Part shown: positions 10,139-17,809 of the stretch, in pieces
How the letters are laid out: every line of letters begins with the position of its first letter
Position numbering within the stretch: the stretch's first letter is position 1
Assembly: GCF_011752815.1 (NCBI RefSeq)
Contig: NZ_VWWV01000001.1
Span: forward strand, 1,054,001 to 1,118,000
Reading direction: 5' to 3'
Length of the DNA stretch: 64,000 nucleotides
Source of the DNA: Enterobacter sp. Cy-643
Lineage (GTDB): Bacteria; Pseudomonadota; Gammaproteobacteria; Enterobacterales; Enterobacteriaceae
Notes under the pieces: model-generated
The model's database searches: none
Told to the model about the DNA's origin: nothing
The model's input: only the letters and a program-made list of their open reading frames with translations
Made by a program: the position numbers and the translations under genes

Positions 10139-10160
10139 CCCGGCATATGCCGGGTTTTTT
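10139..10160 (+). terminator. Terminator of narGHJI
   Basis: CCCGGCATATGCCGGG (10139-10154) is a perfect palindromic stem followed by six T residues. Confidence 0.9.
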
Positions 10161-10173
10161 ATACGATAAACAA

Positions 10174-10224
10174 ATTCGTTTTTCCGAATATGAAGATTGA
10201 CTTTAACGCCGTGAGCTTTACTAT
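10174..10224 (+). promoter_or_regulatory. arsR promoter and candidate ArsR operator
   Basis: A -35 element TTGACT (10197-10202) and a -10 element TACTAT (10219-10224) are separated by 16 bp. Just upstream is the inverted repeat ATTCG (10174-10178) / CGAAT (10185-10189). The nine bases ATTCGTTTT at 10174-10182 recur before arsB at 10612-10620, which suggests both are ArsR binding sites. Repression released by arsenite is inferred from the family. Confidence 0.65.
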
Positions 10225-10251
10225 GGCAGCGTCTATTTAAGAGATCGCTAT

Positions 10252-10593
10252 ATGACTGCCCTGACGCCTTTACAGCTTTTTAAACACCTGTCGGAAGAAA
10301 CCCGGCTGTCGATAACCCTTCTGCTTAAGGCGAAAAGCGAGCTTTGCGTCTGCGAACTAACCGCGGTGCTGGATCTGCCTCAGCCTAAGGTCTCCCGACA
10401 TTTGGCTATGCTGCGTGAGGGCGGTTTGCTGCAGGACAGAAGAGAGGGGAAATGGGTTTATTATCGCCTTTCACCGCATATGCCCGCGTGGGCGGCGGTG
10501 GTGATTGAGCAGGCCTGGCAAAGCCAGGGGCATGCCGTGCTGGAGCGTTTGAAACGTATCGAGGCGAGCGGGGCGATGGCGCTTTGCCAGTAA
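10252..10593 (+). CDS. arsR: Arsenical resistance operon repressor ArsR
   Basis: Small metalloregulator (113 residues) with the ArsR/SmtB winged-helix fold. It represses the ars genes and lets go of DNA when trivalent arsenic binds its cysteine pair. The metal site is visible as ELCVCEL, giving Cys32 and Cys34, within the recognition-helix region followed by LPQPKVSRHLAMLREGGL and the wing QDRREGKWVYYRL. It is the first gene of arsRBC, with 69 bp before arsB holding a second candidate operator. No ArsD or ArsA is present, so this is the simple chromosomal type of ars operon. Confidence 0.95.
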   Translation: MTALTPLQLFKHLSEETRLSITLLLKAKSELCVCELTAVLDLPQPKVSRHLAMLREGGLLQDRREGKWVYYRLSPHMPAWAAVVIEQAWQSQGHAVLERLKRIEASGAMALCQ

Positions 10594-10609
10594 AAAAATT
10601 TAACCAAAC

Positions 10610-10635
10610 ATATTCGTTTTATCATATATGAATAT
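10610..10635 (+). promoter_or_regulatory. Inverted repeat before arsB, candidate second ArsR site
   Basis: ATATTC (10610-10615) and GAATAT (10630-10635) form an inverted repeat that includes ATTCGTTTT and CATATATG. It resembles the ArsR site I recall from the E. coli ars promoter. It may allow arsB-arsC to be tuned separately, but no clear second promoter was found. Confidence 0.5.
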
Positions 10636-10662
10636 CATTTTTTTCCTGAAGCAGGAGTGAAC

Positions 10663-11952
10663 ATGTTTTTAGCCGGAGCACTATTTCTTCTCACTCTGGG
10701 GCTGGTTATCTGGCAGCCGCGCGGGCTGGGAATTGGCTGGAGTGCAGCGCTGGGGGCGGGGCTGGCACTGGTGACGGGCGTCGTTCAGGTCGCGGATATT
10801 CCTGCGGTGTGGGCGATTGTCTGGAACGCGACGGCGACCTTCATCGCGGTGATTATTATTAGTCTGCTGCTGGATGAGTCTGGCTTTTTTGAGTGGGCGG
10901 CATTGCACGTTGCCCGCAGGGGAAAGGGGCGCGGGCGGCGGCTGTTCACTTGGGTTGTGCTGCTTGGGGCCGCCGTGGCGGCGCTGTTTGCCAATGATGG
11001 CGCGGCGCTAATTCTGACGCCGATTGTTATCGCGATGCTGTTGGCTCTGGGCTTTAGCCCCGGCGCGACGCTGGCCTTTGTGATGGCCGCGGGCTTTATC
11101 GCCGATGCGGCGAGTCTGCCGCTGATTGTCTCTAATCTGGTGAACATCGTTTCCGCTGACTTCTTCCAGCTTGGGTTCAGCGAATATGCCTCGGTGATGG
11201 TGCCGGTGGATCTCGCCGCGATCGCCGCCACGCTTGTTATGCTGCATCTGTATTTCCGCAAAGATATTCCCCCGGTTTACGATCTTGAACTGTTGAAAAC
11301 CCCGGCCAGCGCCATCAAAGATCCGGCCACGTTTAAGGCTGGCTGGGCTGTTCTTGTCCTGCTGCTGGTAGGCTTTTTTGCACTGGAGCCGCTTGGGATC
11401 CCGGTCAGTGCGATAGCTGCCGTAGGGGCGTTGATTCTGCTGGCGGTGGCGAAAAAAGGGCAGGCGATCGATACCGGCAAAGTACTGCGCGGCGCGCCCT
11501 GGCAGATCGTGATTTTCTCTCTCGGGATGTATCTGGTGGTTTATGGCCTGCGTAACGCCGGGTTGACTGACCAACTTTCCGGCTTGCTCAACGTGCTGGC
11601 AGGGCACGGGCTTTGGACGGCGACGCTTGGGACGGGATTTATGACTGCTTTCCTGTCGTCGGTGATGAACAATATGCCCACGGTGCTGGTGGGGGCCTTG
11701 TCCATTGAGGGCAGCAGCGCCGGCGGCGTCGTCAAAGAGGCGATGATCTACGCCAACGTTATCGGCTGCGATCTCGGGCCTAAAATTACGCCTATCGGAA
11801 GCCTTGCCACATTGCTCTGGCTGCATGTGCTTGCCCAGAAAAAGTTGACCATCAGCTGGGGGTATTACTTCCGGACCGGCATTGTGATGACGCTGCCGGT
11901 GCTGTTCGTCACCCTCGCGGCGCTTGCCCTGCGCCTTTCTTTCTCTCACTGA
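10663..11952 (+). CDS. arsB: Arsenite efflux transporter ArsB
   Basis: Inner-membrane arsenite/antimonite antiporter that uses the proton gradient to expel the oxyanion. The 429-residue protein equals the E. coli ArsB length and is almost wholly hydrophobic, with about 12 membrane segments. It shows the family segments [29 protein letters not shown] and [22 protein letters not shown] 10663 is taken because AGGAG lies at 10653-10657; an in-frame GTG at 10657 falls inside that ribosome site. arsC follows after ten bases. Confidence 0.96.
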   Translation: MFLAGALFLLTLGLVIWQPRGLGIGWSAALGAGLALVTGVVQVADIPAVWAIVWNATATFIAVIIISLLLDESGFFEWAALHVARRGKGRGRRLFTWVVLLGAAVAALFANDGAALILTPIVIAMLLALGFSPGATLAFVMAAGFIADAASLPLIVSNLVNIVSADFFQLGFSEYASVMVPVDLAAIAATLVMLHLYFRKDIPPVYDLELLKTPASAIKDPATFKAGWAVLVLLLVGFFALEPLGIPVSAIAAVGALILLAVAKKGQAIDTGKVLRGAPWQIVIFSLGMYLVVYGLRNAGLTDQLSGLLNVLAGHGLWTATLGTGFMTAFLSSVMNNMPTVLVGALSIEGSSAGGVVKEAMIYANVIGCDLGPKITPIGSLATLLWLHVLAQKKLTISWGYYFRTGIVMTLPVLFVTLAALALRLSFSH

Positions 11953-11962
11953 GTAACCGTCT

Positions 11963-12391
11963 ATGAGCAACGTTACGATTTACCACAACCCTGAATGCGG
12001 CACGTCCCGCAACACGCTGGCAATGATCCGCAACAGCGGCACGGAGCCCACGATTATCTATTACCTCGAGACGCCACCGTCCCGTGAAGAGCTTGCCGGG
12101 CTGTTGACCGACATGGCGATCGGCGCCCGTGAACTGCTGCGCAAAAACGTTGAGCCCTATGAAGCTTTAGGGATTGAGAAAGAGCCGTTCAGCGAGGAGC
12201 AGCTCATTGCGTTGATGGTGCAGTACCCGCTGTTAATTAACCGCCCGATTGTGGTGACCGAACGGGGGACGAGACTTTGCCGCCCTTCGGAACGCGTGCT
12301 GGATATCCTGCCTGAAGCGCAGCAGGGGGCGTTCAGCAAAGAGGACGGCGAGCAGGTTGTGGATGCGCTGGGCCAGCGCCTGAAACCGTAA
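11963..12391 (+). CDS. arsC: Glutaredoxin-dependent arsenate reductase ArsC
   Basis: Reduces arsenate to arsenite using glutathione and glutaredoxin, supplying the substrate of ArsB. The 142 residues carry the catalytic Cys12 in YHNPECGTSRNTL and the three arginines that bind the arsenate adduct, Arg60, Arg94 and Arg107, all at the canonical positions. It is the last gene of arsRBC. The fluoride-operon promoter starts only eight bases after its stop codon and no clear terminator lies between, so some readthrough from ars into the next operon is possible. Confidence 0.97.
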   Translation: MSNVTIYHNPECGTSRNTLAMIRNSGTEPTIIYYLETPPSREELAGLLTDMAIGARELLRKNVEPYEALGIEKEPFSEEQLIALMVQYPLLINRPIVVTERGTRLCRPSERVLDILPEAQQGAFSKEDGEQVVDALGQRLKP

Positions 12392-12398
12392 AACCCGC

Positions 12399-12427
12399 TT
12401 GAAACCCTGAGGGGAAGGGTTCACAAT
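12399..12427 (+). promoter_or_regulatory. Promoter of the fluoride-resistance operon
   Basis: TTGAAA (12399-12404) and CACAAT (12422-12427) are spaced by 17 bp, giving a near-consensus sigma-70 promoter. Transcription would begin around 12434, right at the 5' edge of the riboswitch. The spacer holds the inverted repeat ACCCT / AGGGT (12404-12420), of unknown meaning. Confidence 0.7.
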
Positions 12428-12436
12428 GCTTCGCAA

Positions 12437-12490
12437 GGTGATGGCGTTCCACCTTCCCCAACCGCCTCGTTCGGAGGCTGATGACGCCTG
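12437..12490 (+). promoter_or_regulatory. Fluoride riboswitch (crcB motif)
   Basis: The RNA aptamer binds fluoride and turns on fluoride-defence genes. Conserved parts are read directly: GGTGATGGCGTTC (12437-12449), whose GGTG pairs with CACC (12450-12453); the hairpin GCCTC (12464-12468) / GAGGC (12474-12478); and the closing TGATGACGCC (12479-12488), whose CGCC (12485-12488) can pair with GGCG (12443-12446). The order and the TGATG box fit the crcB motif as I know it. The location just ahead of ppaC-usp-eno-crcB supports the call strongly. The ATG at 12481 lies inside the aptamer and is not a start codon. Confidence 0.93.
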
Positions 12491-12524
12491 GTATGACTCT
12501 TTTAATCCAAGAGGCATGTCAGGC
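12486..12524 (+). promoter_or_regulatory. Hairpin overlapping the aptamer 3' end, likely expression platform
   Basis: Bases 12486-12501 can pair with 12509-12524 (16 positions: 13 Watson-Crick, two G-U, one mismatch) around a seven-base loop. The left arm uses GCC at 12486-12488, which the aptamer also needs, so the two folds should exclude each other. No U-run follows the stem, so it is not a simple intrinsic terminator; control by Rho or by access to the ppaC ribosome site is possible. Confidence 0.6.
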
Positions 12525-12576
12525 TGGTCAACGTTTACTCCCGGCTCTGCATGCTTCCCTTAACGGGACTCGAGCC

Positions 12577-13488
12577 ATGATACATGTTATTGGTCACCTT
12601 CATCCCGACAGCGATGCCGTTTGCAGCGCCGTGATGGTTGCTCGCTGGTTAACGCTGCGGGGCCGCACGGCACAGGCGTGGCGCTGCGGTGAAGTTAACC
12701 GCGAAACTGAACTGATTTTCTCCCGCGCCGGGTTTCCTCTCCCCGGGCTCTTCTCATCTTCTCTGCACAATAAAGATCTCTGGCTGGTGGATTTTAACGA
12801 ACCGGGACAAGGGCCTGACTCGCTTATAAGCGGCAATATTGTTGGGATTATCGATCATCACCGTTTGGGTGGGCTCATAACCCGGCTGCCACCTGAAGTA
12901 TGCATCAAACCCCTGGGCAGCACGGCCACGGTACTCTGGCAGCTTATGGACGCCCGACTTCAGGCCGGGATCTCTGCCAGTGAGGCTATTTTGCTCCTGG
13001 GCGCGCTACTCAGTGATACCGTCGCACTACGTTCGCCCACGACCACACATGAGGACAGGCTGGCCGCGGATGAACTGGCCGGGCGCATCGGTATCGATTA
13101 TGAAGAGTTTATTGCCGATCTGCTGGCGGCCAAGACCTCTGTAACCGGGCTGAGCGCGAGGGAGCTTCTGCACAAAGATCTCAAGCGTTTTGACATCAAC
13201 GGTGTTCGGTTAAAAATCGCGCAGCTCGAAGTTTACTCTCCAACGCAGCTTGCTCCTCTGCTTGATTCAGTGCGGGAAGAAATGAACCGGCATGCAGCAG
13301 GCACCGCTGTCGATCTTATCGTGTTGATGGTGACCGACATTAATGCCGGATCTTCTGAACTCTATTTCTCCACCTCTTCATTGATGCCCGGGGCACAACC
13401 CCGCGTGATGCCCGGCATGATGAGCCGCAAAAAACAGCTTCTCCCCTGGCTGCAAAGCCAGCTCAACTCAGCCTGGAGTCCGCTATGA
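12577..13488 (+). CDS. ppaC: Manganese-dependent inorganic pyrophosphatase, family II (PpaC-like)
   Basis: DHH-superfamily enzyme that splits pyrophosphate into two phosphates in the cytoplasm. The 303 residues show the metal-binding motifs of family II: His7, Asp11 and Asp13 in GHLHPDSDAVCSA, Asp72 in LVDFNEP, Asp93-His94-His95 in IIDHHRLGG, a later Asp in GALLSDTVALRSP, and the C-terminal substrate motif SRKKQLLPWL. ATG 12577 gives a protein of normal length starting MIHVIGHLHPD; an earlier in-frame ATG at 12481 sits in the riboswitch. The ribosome site is weak (ACGGGAC) and flanked by GGCTC/GAGCC (12543-12547/12572-12576), which could mask it. It overlaps usp by four bases. It probably backs up housekeeping pyrophosphatase under fluoride stress. 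Confidence 0.88.
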   Translation: MIHVIGHLHPDSDAVCSAVMVARWLTLRGRTAQAWRCGEVNRETELIFSRAGFPLPGLFSSSLHNKDLWLVDFNEPGQGPDSLISGNIVGIIDHHRLGGLITRLPPEVCIKPLGSTATVLWQLMDARLQAGISASEAILLLGALLSDTVALRSPTTTHEDRLAADELAGRIGIDYEEFIADLLAAKTSVTGLSARELLHKDLKRFDINGVRLKIAQLEVYSPTQLAPLLDSVREEMNRHAAGTAVDLIVLMVTDINAGSSELYFSTSSLMPGAQPRVMPGMMSRKKQLLPWLQSQLNSAWSPL

Positions 13489-13916
13489 GTCTCTATTCTC
13501 ACGTGCTCGTACTTATTCAGGGCAAGACCGACGGACTGGCGCTGATCCAACATGTCGCTCGTCTTGCCGGGGTGCTGCCTGTCCAAATTACGCTGGTACA
13601 CATCAGCGAAGACTATCGGGAGATGAATTACGTCTCCGATGCGCTGATGGATGACCACGTTTCCGCCGACCTGATTCAGGTCAAAGCCATGTTTAGCGAG
13701 CTGGTGCGCTCCGTCAACGTGCCGGTAAAAACGCGGGAGCTGGTCACGCTGAACCGCGTTGAAGACGTTGAAAAATGCGTCTCATCGCTGGGAGTGGACC
13801 TGGTCCTGGCCGGGCATCGCAACCGCTGGCTGGGGCAGTTCTCTTCTGACTCAATGGAATACATCAATCATCTGAATGTTGATGTGCTGATTAAACATAT
13901 CAATGGCAAAAAATGA
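13485..13916 (+). CDS. Universal stress protein family protein
   Basis: A 143-residue protein of the UspA fold, beginning SLYSHVLVLIQGKTDG and ending LNVDVLIKHI. The alpha/beta pattern and the region DLVLAGHRNRWLGQFSSDSMEYINH match the C-terminal part of Usp proteins, where ATP-binding members have G-x2-G-x9-G(S/T). That motif is imperfect here, so nucleotide binding is doubtful. It is translationally coupled to ppaC (ATGA) and precedes eno by ten bases. Usp genes are known members of fluoride operons, but their role there is not clear to me. Confidence 0.85.
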   Translation: MSLYSHVLVLIQGKTDGLALIQHVARLAGVLPVQITLVHISEDYREMNYVSDALMDDHVSADLIQVKAMFSELVRSVNVPVKTRELVTLNRVEDVEKCVSSLGVDLVLAGHRNRWLGQFSSDSMEYINHLNVDVLIKHINGKK

Positions 13917-13926
13917 GGTAATCACC

Positions 13927-15216
13927 ATGAATTTTACGCTGGATAAGATTGTTGCTCGTGAAATTTTGGATTCTCGTGGCAACCCGACCGTTGAAGTTGA
14001 CGCTTATACCGCAGAGGGCGTTATGGCCCGCGCCTCAGTTCCGTCCGGTGCCAGCACCGGCTCCAGGGAAGCTATTGAGCGACGGGATGGCGATCAACAG
14101 CGCTACAGCGGCAAAGGCGTGCAGAATGCCGTGCATTCGATCAACACCGAGATTCAACAGGCGCTTGTGGGCGTTGATGCCCGCGAACAACGGAGGGTGG
14201 ATGACATTCTGCTGGCGCTGGACGGCACGGAAAACAAGGCGCGGCTGGGGGCCAACGCTATTCTTGGCGTTTCTCTGGCCGTGGCGCGGCTTGCCGCTCA
14301 GGTGACCGGTCAGCCGCTGTTTCGTTACCTCGGCGGGCTAAGCGCTAATTTGCTACCGGTTCCCTGCATGAATATTGTTAACGGCGGGGTGCATGCCCGT
14401 GGGCAGGGAGCAGATTTTCAGGAATATATGATTGCGCCGCATGGGGCGGCCAGCCTGAGCGAAGCCGTGCGCCAGGGGAGTGAAGTCTATCAGGCGCTTC
14501 GCCAGATCCTGCTGGAGAACAATCTTTCTGCAGCAGTGGGTGACGAAGGCGGATTTGCCCCGGCGGTGTCCTCTAATAAACAACCTTTACAGTTTATCGT
14601 GCAGGCGATTGAGAAAGCCGGCTACCGGCCCGGGGAAGATATCAGCATCTGTATCGACCCCGCCTCCAGCGAATTCTATACCGAGGGTCAATACTACTTA
14701 AGAACGGAAAAGAGCACGCTTAGCGCCGAAGAGATGACCGGTTATTATGCCGGGCTGTTGGGCCAGTTTCCGATTGTATTGCTTGAAGATGGGCTGGCCG
14801 AGAATGACTGGGCAGGCTGGAAGCACCTTAACCAAAAATTGGGCAACAGGGTCGAGCTGGTGGGCGACGATCTTTTCGTGACTAACGTGAAATACATCCG
14901 ACGTGGCATAGAAGAGCACCTGGCTAACGCGGCGCTGATCAAGCTGAACCAGATAGGCACCCTGAGCGAAACCTTTGACGCGGTGACACTTTGCCAGCAG
15001 CACGGCTGGGGAACGTTTATTTCGCACCGCAGCGGTGAAACGACGGACAGCTTTATTGCCGACATGACGGTTGCCCTGCGTGCGGGGCACCTGAAAACCG
15101 GCGCGCCTTGCCGGGGCGAAAGGGTAGAAAAATATAATCAGCTGATGCGAATTGAACAGGCGTTAGGCGCCGATGCGCATTTTGCCGGACGTAGCGCTTT
15201 TATTCATAAAAGCTAA
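13927..15216 (+). CDS. eno: Enolase paralogue of the fluoride operon
   Basis: Converts 2-phosphoglycerate to phosphoenolpyruvate in glycolysis, an enzyme classically inhibited by fluoride together with phosphate and magnesium. The 429 residues include all main motifs: REILDSRGNPTVEVD, SGASTGSREA, GDEGGFAP, the metal-ligand regions LLEDGLAENDW and LVGDDLFVTN, the catalytic Lys in LIKLNQIGTLSET, SHRSGETTD, and KTGAPCRGER. ATG 13927 has GAGGT at 13915-13919; the frame is open from 13903 but that start overlaps usp. A housekeeping eno is expected elsewhere beside pyrG, so this is presumably a second copy made when fluoride is present. Differences from E. coli such as APCRGER for APCRSER lie near the active site. 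Confidence 0.92.
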   Translation: MNFTLDKIVAREILDSRGNPTVEVDAYTAEGVMARASVPSGASTGSREAIERRDGDQQRYSGKGVQNAVHSINTEIQQALVGVDAREQRRVDDILLALDGTENKARLGANAILGVSLAVARLAAQVTGQPLFRYLGGLSANLLPVPCMNIVNGGVHARGQGADFQEYMIAPHGAASLSEAVRQGSEVYQALRQILLENNLSAAVGDEGGFAPAVSSNKQPLQFIVQAIEKAGYRPGEDISICIDPASSEFYTEGQYYLRTEKSTLSAEEMTGYYAGLLGQFPIVLLEDGLAENDWAGWKHLNQKLGNRVELVGDDLFVTNVKYIRRGIEEHLANAALIKLNQIGTLSETFDAVTLCQQHGWGTFISHRSGETTDSFIADMTVALRAGHLKTGAPCRGERVEKYNQLMRIEQALGADAHFAGRSAFIHKS

Positions 15217-15270
15217 AAGCAAAGTTCTTATTTAACAACACTGTATCGTTTAGATCTTTTTGAGGGAAAT

Positions 15271-15648
15271 ATGGTTAAACCACTGTTTGCAGTTATTGTT
15301 GGCGGCTCGGCTGGGTGTGTTATTCGCTGGCTCCTTGCGCTACGTCTTAATGGCCTTTTCCCTCATTTGCCCCTCGGCACGCTGGCGGTCAACCTGTTGG
15401 CCGGGTTGATTATCGGTGGCGCAATGGCTTTCTTTCTGCGCCAGCCGCAGCTTGACCCCGGCTGGAAGTTGTTGATAACCACGGGGCTGTGCGGCGGCAT
15501 GAGTACCTTCTCAACCTTTTCTGTTGAGCTATTTTCGCTGCTGCAGGGGGGGAATTATGCCTGGGCGATGGCGTCCGTTTTCGCCCATGTGCTGGGTTCG
15601 CTGTTAATGACCGCGGTCGGTTTCTTCGTCATGAATGCGGTGATGTAA
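15271..15648 (+). CDS. crcB: Fluoride ion channel CrcB/Fluc
   Basis: Small membrane protein (125 residues, four helices) that works as a dual-topology dimer and lets fluoride leave the cell. Family marks are GGSAGCVIRWLLALRL near the N-terminus, GTLAVNLLAG with the conserved Asn, and GLCGGMSTFSTFSVE, which carries the pore phenylalanines and the central sodium-site region. Its presence at the end of the operon confirms the riboswitch call. A ribosome site GAGGGAAAT precedes ATG 15271. Confidence 0.95.
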   Translation: MVKPLFAVIVGGSAGCVIRWLLALRLNGLFPHLPLGTLAVNLLAGLIIGGAMAFFLRQPQLDPGWKLLITTGLCGGMSTFSTFSVELFSLLQGGNYAWAMASVFAHVLGSLLMTAVGFFVMNAVM

Positions 15649-15663
15649 CCGCGCTGTACAACG

Positions 15664-15692
15664 GGCGGGCCTGAGTTTGGCTCGCCTTTTTT
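15664..15692 (+). terminator. Terminator after crcB
   Basis: GGCGGGCC (15664-15671) pairs with GGCTCGCC (15679-15686), with one G-U pair, followed by six T residues. This marks the right end of the accessory block. Confidence 0.85.
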
Positions 15693-15877
15693 ATTCTCAG
15701 GAAACAACAGCGAAAGGCGTTTTATAAGAGTATGAGCCCGGGGGGCCAGGAAGAGGATGCGGGGAAGGATAACCGCGCCAGCGCGTGCTCACTGACGTGA
15801 GTCGAAGCTTCTCGTCTTTCCCCAACGGGGATCTGGAAGATTGTATAAGCTTTAGGGTTTGGAGTTGTTCTGGAAGA
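15693..15877 (-). other. Gene-free stretch downstream of the tyrosine tRNA genes
   Basis: No gene is seen. The stretch lies 3' of the tRNA-Tyr unit and corresponds to the place of the tpr/rtT repeats in E. coli. GGGGAAGGAT at 15761-15770 echoes the end of tRNA-Tyr and may be a worn repeat unit. No T-rich terminator for the minus strand was found, which would fit Rho-dependent ending. Confidence 0.4.
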
Positions 15878-15962
<85 letters not shown>

Positions 15963-15987
15963 AGGGGTAATGTGTTGAGCTTTTAGA

Positions 15988-16006
15988 TGGTAGTGGGGGA
16001 AGGATT
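15988..16006 (-). repeat. Copy of the tRNA-Tyr 3' end between the two tRNA genes
   Basis: TGGTAGTGGGGGAAGGATT matches the last 19 bases of the second tRNA-Tyr gene with one mismatch, as seen on the plus strand. E. coli tyrT carries similar repeats of the tRNA 3' terminus that are released as small RNA (rtT). Here the copy lies in the intergenic spacer. Confidence 0.75.
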
Positions 16007-16091
16007 ATTTGTCGCTTCACTCCTCACCCTTCCCGATAAGCGAAAACGTTGTCTCATCTCATCGGTAGTACCACATCGCTGTGGTGAATAA

Positions 16092-16176
<85 letters not shown>

Positions 16177-16224
16177 ACGGGGTAATGCTTGTTACTGGCC
16201 TGCTTCACTGCGGAAGCGGGGCGC

Positions 16225-16252
16225 ATCATATCAAATGAAGCGCCGCTGTAAA
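16225..16252 (-). promoter_or_regulatory. Stable-RNA promoter of the tyrosine tRNA unit
   Basis: On the minus strand a -35 TTTACA (complement of 16247-16252) and a -10 TATGAT (complement of 16225-16230) are separated by 16 bp and followed by the GC-rich discriminator GCGCCCCGC. This is the hallmark of stringently controlled tRNA and rRNA promoters and matches the E. coli tyrT promoter. Confidence 0.9.
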
Positions 16253-16333
16253 GCATTCACTAGAGGAAAATGAATCGTTTGCCGATTTTTTACGCTGGGT
16301 GACGTAAAGCTAACCAATTCATTTTCCGGGTGA

Positions 16334-17176
16334 TTAGAGAATGATCGTGCGGTTACCGTAGACGAAGACGCGCTGGGCCAGTACTTCGTAAAGGGCTCGG
16401 CTTAACACATTCTTCTCTACGTCACGCCCGGCGCGCATCATGTCGTCGGCGGTGTAGGTGTGATCGACGTGAATCACGTCCTGCATGATGATTGGGCCTT
16501 CGTCCAGATTATCATTAACGTAATGCGCGGTGGCGCCGATAATCTTCACGCCGCGTTCGTAGGCCTGGTGGTAGGGACGTGCGCCAATAAACGCCGGCAG
16601 AAACGAGTGATGAATGTTGATTATCTGGTTCGGGAAACGAGCGACAAACTCAGGCGTTAATACGCGCATGTATTTGGCCAGCACGACGTAGTCTGGTTTA
16701 TGCGCTTCGATGGCATCGGCCATTAGCATGTCATGCTCTTCGCGCGTCATCCCTTCGTGGCTGACTAACTGGAACGGAATATCAAAACGCTCCACTAAGG
16801 TACGCAGGGTTTCGTGGTTGCCGATGACGGCAGCGATTTCTACGTCCAGGCCACCATAGGTAGATTTCATGAGCAAATCACCCAGGCAGTGGGCCTCTTT
16901 GGTGACCAGAATAACGATGCGACGACGGCCCGCAGGCGTCAGTTCACGAATTGAGCCTTCCGGCAGCGCGCTGTCCAGGTCAGCCATCAGCGTGGCGTCG
17001 TTAAAAATGCCTTCAAGCTCGGTACGCATAAAGAAGCGGCCGGTACGATGATCGACAAATTCGTTGTTCTGAACAATATTGAGTTCATGTTTGTAGCAAA
17101 TGTTAGTGATTCGCGCGATGAGACCCTTCCGATCGGGGCAGATTGTGCGGAGAACTTTACGTTGTAATACCTGCAT
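16334..17176 (-). CDS. purU: Formyltetrahydrofolate deformylase PurU
   Basis: Hydrolyses 10-formyltetrahydrofolate to formate and tetrahydrofolate, providing formate for purine synthesis by PurT and balancing one-carbon pools. The 280-residue protein has an N-terminal ACT domain (ICPDRKGLIARITNICYKHE) and a C-terminal formyltransferase-fold domain with the catalytic stretch NIHHSFLPAFIGARPYHQAY and the Asp in NDNLDEGPII. The length equals that of E. coli PurU. Its stop lies 157 bases from the tRNA-Tyr genes, the same neighbour as in E. coli. Confidence 0.97.
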   Translation of the reverse strand: MQVLQRKVLRTICPDRKGLIARITNICYKHELNIVQNNEFVDHRTGRFFMRTELEGIFNDATLMADLDSALPEGSIRELTPAGRRRIVILVTKEAHCLGDLLMKSTYGGLDVEIAAVIGNHETLRTLVERFDIPFQLVSHEGMTREEHDMLMADAIEAHKPDYVVLAKYMRVLTPEFVARFPNQIINIHHSFLPAFIGARPYHQAYERGVKIIGATAHYVNDNLDEGPIIMQDVIHVDHTYTADDMMRAGRDVEKNVLSRALYEVLAQRVFVYGNRTIIL

Positions 17177-17239
17177 GAAGAGATAAATCCTGTTGAACGG
17201 TGTTTGCGAAACAATAATGCTGTTATGCGATGAAGGCTA

Positions 17240-17695
17240 TCATCCGCAGCATTTTTTATATTTTTTTCCTGAACCGCAAGGGCAGGGGTCATTACGACCG
17301 AACTGCGGGCGGAGACCGTCGATATAATACCATTGACCGTTTTCCCTGACGAAACGGGAACGTTCGATTATTACGCTTTGCTTGCCGTTTTCCTGAAAAC
17401 GGGCAACAAAGCTAACAAATCCTTCGTGGGGATCTTTGCCTTCGGCTTCTTCATATATTGTCAGGCCGAGCCATTCCGTATCGCCGAAGCCGCTGGATAT
17501 TTCTGATTTTAACGACGGGCGACGGCAGCGCTCATGCCAGCTTGCAACAAGGTAATCCGCATCCTGCTTCACAAAAGCGGTGTAACGAGAGCGCATAAGC
17601 TGTGACGGGCGTTGCGGATGCCGGGCCGCGCTTAGGTAAGGCTGGCAACATAAGCTATACTCCAAACCGCTGCCACAGGGACAAAGTTGCAACAT
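17240..17695 (-). CDS. ychJ: SEC-C motif protein YchJ
   Basis: A 151-residue protein of unknown function with a zinc-binding SEC-C motif at each end: [14 protein letters not shown] at residues 4-17 and [15 protein letters not shown] at the C-terminus. The centre ([28 protein letters not shown]) fits the NTF2-like domain of the YchJ family. ATG 17695 is chosen because GGAG lies just before it and the length then matches E. coli; the frame is open further upstream. The protein is expected to be cytoplasmic. Confidence 0.93.
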   Translation of the reverse strand: MLQLCPCGSGLEYSLCCQPYLSAARHPQRPSQLMRSRYTAFVKQDADYLVASWHERCRRPSLKSEISSGFGDTEWLGLTIYEEAEGKDPHEGFVSFVARFQENGKQSVIIERSRFVRENGQWYYIDGLRPQFGRNDPCPCGSGKKYKKCCG

Positions 17696-17809
17696 AATAT
17701 CTCCAGGAAAAAATAAACGACGCCAATAATACGACGGCAGCACTTATGTTAACTGAGCGGTGGCGTTGGCGTCACGGAGTGATTACCGGGGAAGATTGAC
17801 CGAGGCGTG

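Noticed and set aside
12481-12576. N-terminal extension of the pyrophosphatase starting at ATG 12481
   Set aside because: The ATG is part of the fluoride aptamer and the extra 32 residues have no likeness to the family; ATG 12577 gives the normal N-terminus.
10161-15877. Integrative element using tRNA-Tyr as attachment site
   Set aside because: The block lies on the correct side of the tRNA gene, but no integrase was found and no copy of the tRNA 3' end stands near 10160-10250.
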